From contig JACDAR010000181.1 of the NCBI GenBank assembly GCA_013695335.1, positions 1 through 10,031 of the forward strand: a DNA stretch of 10,031 nucleotides, given 5' to 3'. Origin of the DNA: Rubrobacter sp. Lineage in GTDB: Bacteria; Actinomycetota; Rubrobacteria; Rubrobacterales; Rubrobacteraceae. Below, one piece after another: positions 1 to 6,552 of this stretch; position 1 is the first letter of the stretch; the number at the start of each line of letters is the position of its first letter. A model generated the notes under the pieces. That model did not search any database and was not told the origin of the DNA. It worked only from the letters and a program-made list of their open reading frames with translations. The translations under genes were made by a program, and so were the position numbers.

Positions 1-816
1 CTGCATCTCGGAAGATGGGGTCGAGTTCGCCTCGGTCTACGATGGGTCTCTCCACGCGTTCACCCCTGAGTTGACGACGCGGGTGCAGGAGGATCTCGGG
101 GCTGACGTGGCGATGGTGCTGGACGAATGCCCGCCGGCGGGGGCGATCACGAGTACCAGGCTGGAACTCTGAGGCGGACGGCGCGGTGGGCGGAGCGGTG
201 CAAGGAGGCGCATGGGAGGTGGGATCAGGCGCTTTTTGGCATCGTGCAGGGGGGATTGTTCCCCGACCTGCGCCGCGAAAGCCTGGAGCGAACACTAGCC
301 ATCGGCTTCGATGGCTACGCGGTAGGCGGCCTGTCAGTTGGCGAATCTCGGGGGGAGATGCTTGAGACCCTGGCGGGTGTCGCGCCGCGCTTGCCGTCTG
401 AGAAGCCCCGGTATTTCATGGGCATCGGAGATCCCGTAGGCATCTTGCAGGTGATCGGCCTCGGCGTGGATATGTTCGACTGCGTACTCCCGACCCGCCT
501 GGCCCGCCACGGCGCGGCGCTCACCGCCGCGGGCCGTCTTAACCTCAGAAACGCCAGGTTCAGGCGGGATCTCGGGACGCTCGATCCCGAATGCGGATGC
601 GAAACTTGCATGGGCTACAGCCGGGCATATCTGGCGCACCTGGTCCGGGAGGATGAGATCCTCGGCCATCGTCTCATCACCCTGCACAACGTGTACTTCA
701 TGACGGACCTCTGCCGCCAGGCGCGGCAGGCTATCTCCGAGGGTAACTACGGGGAGTGGTCGCGGGCCTGGATCTCCCGCTACAAAGGGGAACGGGCTTC
801 CGCCGAGCCAGCCTAG
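1..816 (+). CDS. tgt: tRNA-guanine transglycosylase (queuine tRNA-ribosyltransferase), 5'-truncated and frameshifted
   Basis: Tgt exchanges guanine-34 in the anticodon of GUN tRNAs (Asp, Asn, His, Tyr) for the queuosine precursor base. The gene enters from outside the window. Positions 2-139 read in one frame as clear Tgt sequence, including a DGS-x4-FTPE segment and MVLDECPP. That frame then meets a stop at 170-172. The match continues one frame over, from about 140 to the TAG at 814-816: RTARWAERC, ALFGIVQGG, GGLSVGE, then MFDCVLPTR with the nucleophilic Asp. The structural zinc site follows as CGCETC and the His of LHN. Adding one G to the G5 run at 139-143 would restore a single frame reading DECPPAGGDHEYQ. 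The remaining two thirds are intact and look functional, so a sequencing or assembly error is more likely than decay. An independent start at the ATG at 127 would lose the N-terminal half of the barrel and is unlikely to be real. Confidence 0.9.
139..143 (+). other. Probable single-base frameshift site in tgt (G5 run)
   Basis: Upstream of this run the Tgt reading frame has codons starting at position 2, 5, 8 and so on. Downstream, the Tgt match is in the frame that starts at 1, 4, 7. The switch must fall between DECPP (about 122-136) and the segment DHEYQ (about 145-159). The only homopolymer in that interval is this G5 run within a GC-only stretch. One missing G is the simplest explanation. 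The sequence alone cannot separate a read error from a true mutation. Confidence 0.75.
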
Positions 817-1736
817 ACCTCCATCTCCGACAGCAGCCGCGCGAAGACGAGCGCCTCATCCCAGACGCCGTGGCCGTCCTCCAGGCTCCAGTACGCGGAT
901 AATACGGACTGGGCGAGCGCCCAACCGCGCAGGCGTTCGCGGTCCAGCTCCAACATTTCGGATAGCTGGTCCAGGCGCCGTTCGAGGATCTTCCCTGCGC
1001 GCGGATCGTGCGCGAGTTCCGTCGGCTCGCGCAGCAGCGTGGCGGCGTCGTAGGCTGGCTCACCGACGACGCCCTTGGGATCTATCGCCATCCACCCGTC
1101 ACGCTGCGCGGACAGGACGTTGTCGTGGTGAAAGTCTCCATGCAGAAGATGTGGTTCCGCCTGGGTTGGTACAAGCTCCGCAAATAGCGCCTCGGCCCGC
1201 TCGACCAACGCAGCAGGGATCGGCCCGGTGTCACCGTCGTAGCGCCGCCTCAAACGTTCGAAGCCACGCGCCCAGTCTGAAACGAGCGGAAAGCTGTGTT
1301 CTATCGGCGCGGGACGACACAGCCTCCGCAGCACGTTCGCCGCGATGGAGGTGGCACGCTTGTCGTTCTCGATGCTGGCGAGTGATGAGCCTGGCTCGCA
1401 TTTTTCGAGCAGCATCGCGCCACGTTCCAGGTCAAGCCTGAGAAGTCGGCAGATGCCGCGCCCGTCGAAGAGACGCAGCGCCTCAGCCTCCGTCTGGAAT
1501 ACTTTCTCCCCGGGGAAACACAGCTTCAGTACGGCGGGCGTGCCGTCGGAAAGGGTTGCCGGTGCCACCCAGTTCGCCCAGATACCCGGAAACGGCCTGC
1601 CCGTCGAGAGCGACCATCGACCTTCGATCTCGCTGATGAGCGCAGGAAGTCCGTTCAGCCACTCAACGCCATCAGGGCCGCGCATCTTCTCCGTGGCACG
1701 GTACAGGCTTTCGGGGATGGATGGTGGATATTGCAT
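813..1736 (-). CDS. Aminoglycoside/hydroxyurea O-phosphotransferase family kinase (APH(6)/StrB-like)
   Basis: This 307-aa protein resembles the APH(6)/Hur family, which phosphorylates streptomycin or hydroxyurea with ATP. Family marks: DGTPAVLKL near residues 64-72 with the ATP-binding Lys at 71, an acidic helix (EAEAL, 83-87), and MLLEKCEPG at 108-116. The catalytic loop is HGDFHHDN (199-206, Asp201), and the metal-binding segment is IDPKGVVGE (218-226, Asp219). Length is normal to slightly long for the family (StrB is about 278 aa), because of an N-terminal extension of some 30 residues. The ATG is well supported by AGGAGGT six bases upstream. The gene points against all its neighbours, and its stop overlaps the tgt stop. 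No other resistance or antibiotic biosynthesis gene is visible, so the substrate is unknown: it may be intrinsic resistance or a small-molecule kinase. The family call is firm; the drug specificity is not. Confidence 0.85.
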   Translation of the reverse strand: MQYPPSIPESLYRATEKMRGPDGVEWLNGLPALISEIEGRWSLSTGRPFPGIWANWVAPATLSDGTPAVLKLCFPGEKVFQTEAEALRLFDGRGICRLLRLDLERGAMLLEKCEPGSSLASIENDKRATSIAANVLRRLCRPAPIEHSFPLVSDWARGFERLRRRYDGDTGPIPAALVERAEALFAELVPTQAEPHLLHGDFHHDNVLSAQRDGWMAIDPKGVVGEPAYDAATLLREPTELAHDPRAGKILERRLDQLSEMLELDRERLRGWALAQSVLSAYWSLEDGHGVWDEALVFARLLSEMEV

Positions 1737-1742
1737 ACGTGA

Positions 1743-1787
1743 CCTCCTCTTGCGGTTCGGCCCGACTCAGTGATCCGAATGAGGAGG
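1743..1787 (-). promoter_or_regulatory. Leader hairpin that can sequester the kinase ribosome-binding site
   Basis: On the minus strand, the Shine-Dalgarno sequence GAGGAGG (1749 down to 1743) is perfectly complementary to CCTCCTC (1787 down to 1781) lying upstream in the same predicted leader. Inside this 7-bp outer stem a second 5-bp stem, TTCGG with CCGAA (1779-1775 with 1760-1756), encloses a 14-nt loop. The internal loop between the stems is asymmetric (1 nt against 6 nt). Folding would hide the ribosome-binding site six bases before the ATG. The pairing is seen directly; its regulatory role is inference, and no known riboswitch class is recognised. Confidence 0.45.
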
Positions 1788-1829
1788 GGGACGGGGGCGG
1801 GATGTTGGCCCGGGTCAGAGCATGAACCG

Positions 1830-1858
1830 AATATATTAGCCAGAGTGGGGCTGCGCAA
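1830..1858 (-). promoter_or_regulatory. Candidate sigma-70-type promoter for the APH-family kinase
   Basis: Read on the minus strand, TTGCGC (1858-1853) is followed after 17 nt by TATATT (1835-1830). The -10 matches the consensus at 5 of 6 positions; the -35 matches only at its TTG. Transcription would begin near 1823, giving a leader of about 87 nt that contains the whole RBS-sequestering hairpin. The A/T-rich patch at 1830-1838 stands out from its GC-rich surroundings. TAATAT (1838-1833) is an overlapping alternative -10. Confidence 0.4.
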
Positions 1859-1891
1859 TCCGGCCTGGCACGAGGTTGATATTTCCGGCCC

Positions 1892-1921
1892 CTGACCTAT
1901 GGCCCCGAGATGAGCTAGAAT
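1892..1921 (+). promoter_or_regulatory. Candidate promoter for secD-secF
   Basis: CTGACC (1892-1897) is followed after 18 nt by TAGAAT (1916-1921). The -35 matches the consensus at 4 of 6 positions and the -10 at 5 of 6. Transcription would begin near 1928, about 7 nt before the ATG at 1935, so the message would be nearly leaderless. That fits the lack of a convincing Shine-Dalgarno sequence before secD. The proposal rests on motif and spacing only. Confidence 0.4.
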
Positions 1922-1934
1922 TGTGCCCCGATTT

Positions 1935-3410
1935 ATGGGTACGCGTCGAAACAACCTCATCGTCATGGGCCTCGTCGTAGTCTTGCTCGGCGTGGCTGCC
2001 TATTTCATCTTCATCCGCCAGCCGGTGGCTGAGTCAACGCGGCTTGGCCTGGATCTTCAGGGCGGCGTGAGCGCGCAGCTAGAAGGATCTCAGACCGGCG
2101 GCGGCAAGGTGACGCGCGAGGAGATGGACCAGGCTGCGGATCTTATCCGCCAGCGTATTGACCGCCTGGGCGTGGCCGAGCCGGACGTGCGGGTACAGGG
2201 AGATAATCAGGTTGTGGTTCAGATCCCCGGCGTCAAGAACCCTGACGAAGTTATTAACATAATCGGCGACACGGCCCAGCTCGGTTTCTACAGGGTACTC
2301 GCAACGCAGGGACAGGACAACGTCCCCCAGGCCGACGTCTCGGAAGTGAAAGATGAAATCCGGAGCGACCTGAAAGACGAAGATGCTTTCAATGAGGGCG
2401 ACCGGAAGATCCTGTTCGAGCAGAGCCCCTCTACCACTGGCAAAGGGAGCGTCGTGGCCGGGTACGTTGTGAACAACAAGCCCGATCTCGCCGGCGACGC
2501 GGTGCAGCAGAACGGGGCCACCGTAGACTTTCCGAACGGCAAGCGTGAGGTCGGCATCCAGCTTACCCGCGAGGGCGGACGAGGTTTCGGAGATCTCACG
2601 CAGGAGATCGTGAACGAAGCAGTCTCCACCGGGCAGCCTGGGCTGCTCGCCATAGCCCTCGACGAGGACGTGGTGAGCGCCCCGCAGGTGAGGGAGCCGA
2701 TTCTCGGTGGTCAGGTTTCTATCTCCAACGACGGACTGCCGCAGGGACTCCCGGAGGCCGAGGCCACGCAGCTCGAGACGGTTCTCAACACCGGCGCGCT
2801 GCCGGTGAACATGAAGGTAATCGCGCAGAACGAGGTTGGTCCGACGCTCGGCACTGCTTCCTTGACCAGCGGGCTCACGGCGGCGCTCGTTGGCTTCGCG
2901 CTCGTGCTCGTTTTGCTGGTGGTGATCTACAGGGCGCTCGGCCTCGTTGCCGACCTGGCGTTGTTGATATACGCCTTCCTCTTGTGGGGGCTAATCGTTG
3001 CGATCCCGATAACCATGACGCTGCCCGGTATCGCTGGCATCGTGCTCTCGGTAGGGGTTGCCGCCGACGCGAACATCGTCATCTTCGAGCGGATCAAAGA
3101 GGAGGTCCGTCGCGGCAAGACGCCCCGCACCGCCATCGCAGCGGGCTACGACAAGGGGTTCAGGGCTATCCTCGACGGCAACGTGACCACGCTCATCACG
3201 GCTTTTATCCTGTTCGCGCTCTCGAGCAGCACGGTGCGCGGCTTCGCGGTCTTGCTAGTCGTCGGCGTCGTGCTTTCCATGTTCACGGCCATCGTGGTGA
3301 CGCGGGCGCTTCTTGGCTTGCTCTCGGATCGGGGCGTGCATCTCTCACCTGGTTTGATGGGGGTCTCCAAACAGAGCATCGGCGGGCAGCAACCGCAGAG
3401 GGTGAGGTAG
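1935..3410 (+). CDS. secD: Protein translocase subunit SecD
   Basis: SecD is an RND-fold membrane protein that, with SecF, uses the proton gradient to pull exported proteins off the SecYEG channel. From the ATG at 1935 it is 491 aa. It has a first membrane helix at about 8-27, the family motif LGLDLQGG (37-44), and a large outer domain (about 45-310). Five C-terminal helices follow (about 313-462). PGIAGIVLSVGVAADAN (364-380) and FERIKEE (384-390) form the SecD signature; Asp378 corresponds to the conserved transmembrane Asp of the proton path. LDGNVTTLITAFILF follows at 413-427. A GTG at 1923 would add four residues and is the alternative start; ATG was preferred because it directly precedes the basic MGTRRNN stretch before the first helix. 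Neither start has a strong ribosome-binding site. The gene heads a secDF unit, with secF 3 nt downstream. Confidence 0.95.
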   Translation: MGTRRNNLIVMGLVVVLLGVAAYFIFIRQPVAESTRLGLDLQGGVSAQLEGSQTGGGKVTREEMDQAADLIRQRIDRLGVAEPDVRVQGDNQVVVQIPGVKNPDEVINIIGDTAQLGFYRVLATQGQDNVPQADVSEVKDEIRSDLKDEDAFNEGDRKILFEQSPSTTGKGSVVAGYVVNNKPDLAGDAVQQNGATVDFPNGKREVGIQLTREGGRGFGDLTQEIVNEAVSTGQPGLLAIALDEDVVSAPQVREPILGGQVSISNDGLPQGLPEAEATQLETVLNTGALPVNMKVIAQNEVGPTLGTASLTSGLTAALVGFALVLVLLVVIYRALGLVADLALLIYAFLLWGLIVAIPITMTLPGIAGIVLSVGVAADANIVIFERIKEEVRRGKTPRTAIAAGYDKGFRAILDGNVTTLITAFILFALSSSTVRGFAVLLVVGVVLSMFTAIVVTRALLGLLSDRGVHLSPGLMGVSKQSIGGQQPQRVR

Positions 3411-3413
3411 CGC

Positions 3414-4322
3414 GTGTTCCCAAACCTGGACTTCGTCGGTGGGTGGAGGCTGTGGTTCTCCATCTCGGGCGCGCTGCTCCTGCTCAGCGCCGGGGCCATC
3501 GCACTCGGCAACCTGAACTTCGGCATAGACTTTCAGGGCGGCACCCAGTTCACGGTGGTCAACGCCAAGCAGCAGCCCACGGACGATGAGATCATCTCTT
3601 CCCTCCCCGAAGGCATCGACAGGGACGCCGTCCAGATACAGACCCTCGGCCAGGACGGCTACGAGGTACGCACCGAGGAACTGGACGACAGCGAGAGCCA
3701 GGCGGCCCAGCAGGAACTAAGCCAGCAACTCGGGGTCCAGGCCGACGAGGTCGGCGTTACGAGGGTCAGCCCGGCCTTCGGTGGTCAGGTGAGAAGCCAG
3801 GCGTTGAAGGCTGTGGCGGCGGCGTTGCTCATCATCGTTGTGTTCATCAGCTTCCGGTTCGAGTTCGCCTTCGCGCTCGCCGCGATGGTGGCGCTGCTGC
3901 ACGACATTCTCGTGACCGTCGGCTTCTACGCGCTAGTCGGGCGCGAGGTGAGCCTGGTGACGGTGGTGGCCGTCCTGACGGTGCTCGGGTATTCCATCTA
4001 CGACACCATCATCATCTTCGACCGCATCAGGGAGAACACCCCGACGGCAGGCTACAACCGCCGTCGCTTCGACGAGATGGTGAACACTTCGATCCGGCAG
4101 GTAGTAAGGCGTTCCATCTATACCTCTGTATTCAGCCTGATCCCTATTACCGCGCTCTTGATCTTCGGCGAAGCCACCCTCGCGGACTTCGCCTTCGCCC
4201 TGCTCGTCGGCATCGCTGCGGGTACGTACAGCTCCATCTTCATAGCTTCGCCAGCGCTCGCGCTGTACAAGGCGTGGCGCGCTGGCAGGCTCCGCACCGC
4301 GCGCGCCTCCCGTACCGCCTGA
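3414..4322 (+). CDS. secF: Protein translocase subunit SecF
   Basis: SecF is the partner of SecD in the membrane complex that supports late steps of Sec export. The 302-aa protein has a first helix at about 14-32, the motif FGIDFQGGT (36-44), and an outer domain (about 45-130). Five further helices lie at about 132-284. The signature YSIYDTIIIFDRIREN (193-208) is clear; it has Tyr at 196 where many SecF proteins have Asn. LADFAFALLVGIAAGTYSSIF (257-277) is the usual last-helix motif, reading LADFAFALLVG then IAAGTYSSIF. The start is GTG with GAGGT five bases upstream, inside the end of secD. The 3-nt gap to secD shows co-transcription and probable translational coupling. The two proteins are separate here, not fused as in Bacillus or Thermus. 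Confidence 0.95.
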   Translation: MFPNLDFVGGWRLWFSISGALLLLSAGAIALGNLNFGIDFQGGTQFTVVNAKQQPTDDEIISSLPEGIDRDAVQIQTLGQDGYEVRTEELDDSESQAAQQELSQQLGVQADEVGVTRVSPAFGGQVRSQALKAVAAALLIIVVFISFRFEFAFALAAMVALLHDILVTVGFYALVGREVSLVTVVAVLTVLGYSIYDTIIIFDRIRENTPTAGYNRRRFDEMVNTSIRQVVRRSIYTSVFSLIPITALLIFGEATLADFAFALLVGIAAGTYSSIFIASPALALYKAWRAGRLRTARASRTA

Positions 4323-4367
4323 GGACAGCCAGCTTTCGCTTCGGGTAGCGATAGGGGAGCGCCGGTG

Positions 4368-4406
4368 TATCATGGGGGCACAATGCACTTCGTCCTGGGG
4401 AGGTAA
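4368..4406 (+). promoter_or_regulatory. Possible -10 element with a seven-codon leader ORF ahead of the phasin-like gene
   Basis: In the 86-nt gap after secF, TATCAT (4368-4373) resembles a -10 element and would start transcription near 4380. An ATG at 4383 then opens a short ORF, MHFVLGR, which stops at the TAA at 4404-4406. The ORF runs straight through the Shine-Dalgarno sequence GGGGAGGT (4397-4404) of the next gene and ends 2 nt before its GTG. No good -35 is visible, so the promoter call is weak. The arrangement is compatible with a leaderless leader peptide coupled to the gene behind it, but it could be chance. Confidence 0.2.
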
Positions 4407-4408
4407 CC

Positions 4409-4834
4409 GTGCGTAGTACGGTCAGCGAGACTTTGGAACGTTTGATCCTGTTGCAGGTTGGGGCAGCGGCGGCGACCCGTGATCGGGTGGAGCAGGCTGT
4501 GGAAGAGTTGATCCAGAAGGGTCGCGTCGAGCGCGAAGAGGGCCGCACCCTGGTCGAGCAGGTGATGGGCCGCGCCCGCGAACGCTCCGCCGGAACCCGC
4601 TCCCTGGTCGACGCCTCGGTTCAGCAGGGACTACGTGGGGCGGGCGTGCCGACCCGCGACGATTACGAGGATCTGGTATTCAGGGTCGAGCAACTGGAGC
4701 ACAGGGTACGGATGCTCGAGGATAATCCCGCCGGGCCGCCCCCGGCCGCCGGTGGGCCAGAGGGCGTCTCCGGTGGCATAGACGGCGCACCCCAGCCGCC
4801 GCGCGACGAGCCGGACACGCCGCCCGGCCTGTAG
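4409..4834 (+). CDS. Small phasin-like protein (helical, with Pro/Gly-rich tail)
   Basis: This 141-aa protein has a predicted helical N-terminal part (about 1-60), with a turn at QKGRVEREEGRTLVEQVM (36-53). That turn resembles the 'lv.kG.lt.eeg..lv..l' pattern of COG3937-type phasin-like proteins (polyhydroxyalkanoate granule-associated regulators). A second helix with heptad-like spacing, YEDLVFRVEQLEHRVRMLED (86-105), looks like a coiled coil. The last 36 residues are a low-complexity Pro/Gly/Asp tail. There is no signal peptide or membrane segment, so it is probably cytoplasmic. The start is GTG behind a strong GGAGG. The next gene, a UbiB-family kinase, begins 15 nt after its stop, so the two are probably co-transcribed. 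The phasin resemblance is recognised from pattern only, and no PHA synthase is present here; treat the function as unknown. Confidence 0.75.
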   Translation: MRSTVSETLERLILLQVGAAAATRDRVEQAVEELIQKGRVEREEGRTLVEQVMGRARERSAGTRSLVDASVQQGLRGAGVPTRDDYEDLVFRVEQLEHRVRMLEDNPAGPPPAAGGPEGVSGGIDGAPQPPRDEPDTPPGL

Positions 4835-4849
4835 GGAGAGTACGGGCCC

Positions 4850-6517
4850 GTGGCGAACGGGGGATCTCCTGACGTCCGCACCGGGAACCTGCGGCGGTTC
4901 GCCCAGATCAGCCGCGTCCTCATCCGCCACGGTTTCGGGTTCGTCTTCGACGTAAGGCGCGACCGCCGCGAGAAGAAGGGCCTGCAAGAATTCCTGGCCC
5001 CCAACTTCGGCGTCAGGCTGAGACGCGCCCTCGACGACCTCGGCCCCACGTTCGTAAAGTTCGGCCAGCTACTCTCCACCCGCTCTGACATCCTGCCAGA
5101 GAGCGTCCTCTCCGAGCTACAGAAGCTCCAGGATACGGTAGCGCTCATGCCTTTCGAGACGGCGTGGGAGATCCTGGAGCGCGAACTGGGAGCGCCTGTG
5201 GAAGAGGTCTTCGCCAGCCTCGACCCTGTTCCGCTCGGGGCCGCGAGCATCGGGCAGGTGTACAGGGCGACGCTCAGGACCGGGGAAGTGGTGGCGGTGA
5301 AGGTACAGCGGCCCGAGGCGCCGCGCCGCGTGACCGCTGACCTTGAGATCATGCGCGACTTCGCCTCGCTGCTTGACCGGAGGTTCGGGCAGAGGATTTT
5401 CGTAGACTTGCGGGGGCTCGTCGCTGAGTTCGAGGGTGTGATCCGGCGCGAACTGGACTACGACACCGAGGCCGAGAACGCCCGCCGCTTCGCCGCCAAC
5501 TTCGCGGATACCCTAGTCGTCGTCCCCGAGGTTTACACGGAACTATCCACCTCCAAAGTCCTGACGATGGAATATCTGGAGGGGACCAAGTTTCGGGATA
5601 TCCGTCCGCTTCTGCTCAAACCCAAAGAGCGTCGTCGGGTGGCTTCGATGGGGGCTGATGCGATCTTCAAGATGGCCTTCGAGGATGGTTTCTTTCACGG
5701 TGACCCGCATCCGGGAAATCTGATCCTGACCCCAGAAGGAAACCTCGCCCTGCTGGATTTCGGGATGGTCGGCTACATGAGCCGGGGCGACATTGACGCG
5801 CTCTCGCGGCTTTTCATCGCCGTGATACAGCGCGACGCGGCGGCGGCGCTGCGCGGGCTCGAAGGGCTCGGTGTGCGGTACGCCTCCGAGGTTCGCGCGG
5901 AGCTTGCGCAGGATCTACGAGTGTTTCTGTTCAAATATTCGGGTTTAACGGTTGGGGAGGTCACGCTCGGGCAGGCGTTATCCGAGTTGATCGCGCTCGC
6001 CAGGCGTTACAGGATGTCCGTACCGCCTGTCTTCCCGCTGCTTACGAAGGCGCTTGTGACCGCGGAAGGATTGTCGCGGTCCATAGACCCGATGTTGAAC
6101 GTGTATGAGATCGCGCAGCCGTATGCCCGGCGACTTCTGGCGGAGCGCTACGAGCCGCGAAACGTGATCGAGGGCGCGGGTGAACTTGCGCTGGAATATG
6201 CGCGGTACGTTGGGGACTATCCGGAGCAGGTGCGGCTTCTGCTCATGGAGCTCGAGGACGGGGAACTTGAGGTGCGCCTCCGTCACCAGGGACTCGATGA
6301 GCTGGTCGGTGAGGTTGACGTGCTCGCCAACCGCCTGGTGTTCGCCGTGGTCACGGCCGCGCTCCTCGTCGGTTCCTCTATGCTTGGCGCTTTCGTGAAG
6401 AGTGGTCCACAAGTTCCGATACTCGGTGTACCCGTCGTGGCGTTCGCGGGCTTCTCCGTGGCATTGCTCCTGGCTTCGCTGATATTGCTCGTGATCTTCC
6501 GTTCCGAACGTTTGTAG
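4850..6517 (+). CDS. ABC1/UbiB/AarF-family atypical protein kinase-like protein
   Basis: Members of this family have a protein-kinase-like fold and support ubiquinone or other isoprenoid-lipid metabolism (UbiB, COQ8). The 555-aa protein shows all hallmarks. The family-specific KxGQ motif is in FVKFGQLLSTR (68-78, Lys70). The Ala-rich nucleotide loop is PLGAASIGQVYRA (128-140). The ATP-site Lys is in VAVKVQRP (148-155, Lys151), and the ExD motif is in RRELDYDTEAEN. The catalytic loop is HGDPHPGN (283-290), and the metal-binding motif is LLDFG (301-305). Two C-terminal membrane helices (about 495-516 and 527-550) anchor it, as in UbiB. The start is GTG 15 nt after the phasin-like gene, with GGGAG in the stop region of that gene. 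No quinone biosynthesis gene is nearby, and actinobacteria usually use menaquinone, so the name ubiB should not be read as a ubiquinone role. Confidence 0.92.
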   Translation: MANGGSPDVRTGNLRRFAQISRVLIRHGFGFVFDVRRDRREKKGLQEFLAPNFGVRLRRALDDLGPTFVKFGQLLSTRSDILPESVLSELQKLQDTVALMPFETAWEILERELGAPVEEVFASLDPVPLGAASIGQVYRATLRTGEVVAVKVQRPEAPRRVTADLEIMRDFASLLDRRFGQRIFVDLRGLVAEFEGVIRRELDYDTEAENARRFAANFADTLVVVPEVYTELSTSKVLTMEYLEGTKFRDIRPLLLKPKERRRVASMGADAIFKMAFEDGFFHGDPHPGNLILTPEGNLALLDFGMVGYMSRGDIDALSRLFIAVIQRDAAAALRGLEGLGVRYASEVRAELAQDLRVFLFKYSGLTVGEVTLGQALSELIALARRYRMSVPPVFPLLTKALVTAEGLSRSIDPMLNVYEIAQPYARRLLAERYEPRNVIEGAGELALEYARYVGDYPEQVRLLLMELEDGELEVRLRHQGLDELVGEVDVLANRLVFAVVTAALLVGSSMLGAFVKSGPQVPILGVPVVAFAGFSVALLLASLILLVIFRSERL

Positions 6518-6537
6518 AAGGTTCGCCTGGGCCGAAA

Positions 6538-6546
6538 TGTTAAAAT
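6538..6546 (+). promoter_or_regulatory. Extended -10 promoter for rel, predicting a leaderless mRNA
   Basis: TGT (6538-6540) followed by TAAAAT (6541-6546) is a good extended -10 element (TGn plus a 5-of-6 hexamer). It lies in the 35-nt gap between the UbiB-family gene and rel. Exactly six bases separate the hexamer from the rel ATG at 6553, so the expected first nucleotide is the A of the ATG or very close to it. No -35 hexamer is seen at normal spacing, which is usual for extended -10 promoters. No purine-rich ribosome-binding site lies before the ATG. Confidence 0.55.
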
Positions 6547-6552
6547 CTCCGC

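Noticed and set aside
127..816. Taking the ATG at 127 as the true start of a shortened Tgt.
   Set aside because: Tgt-like sequence continues upstream in the other frame, and a start here would remove conserved parts of the barrel. A frameshift explains the data better.
1345..1773. A 142-aa plus-strand frame antisense to the kinase gene.
   Set aside because: It is Ser/Pro/Arg-rich and lies opposite recognisable kinase sequence on the minus strand; no domain or start context supports it.
4336..4351. A short inverted repeat (TCGCT/AGCGA) after secF as a terminator.
   Set aside because: The stem is only 5 bp, with a 6-nt loop and no following T-tract. It is too weak to call an intrinsic terminator.
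4663..5352. A 229-aa minus-strand frame across the phasin-like/UbiB junction.
   Set aside because: It is Ser/Arg/Thr-rich shadow coding opposite conserved UbiB-family motifs, with no ribosome-binding context.
6511..6523. A -35 element for the rel promoter (TTTGTA or TTGTAG).
   Set aside because: The spacing to TAAAAT would be 23-24 nt, too long. The extended -10 motif makes a -35 unnecessary.
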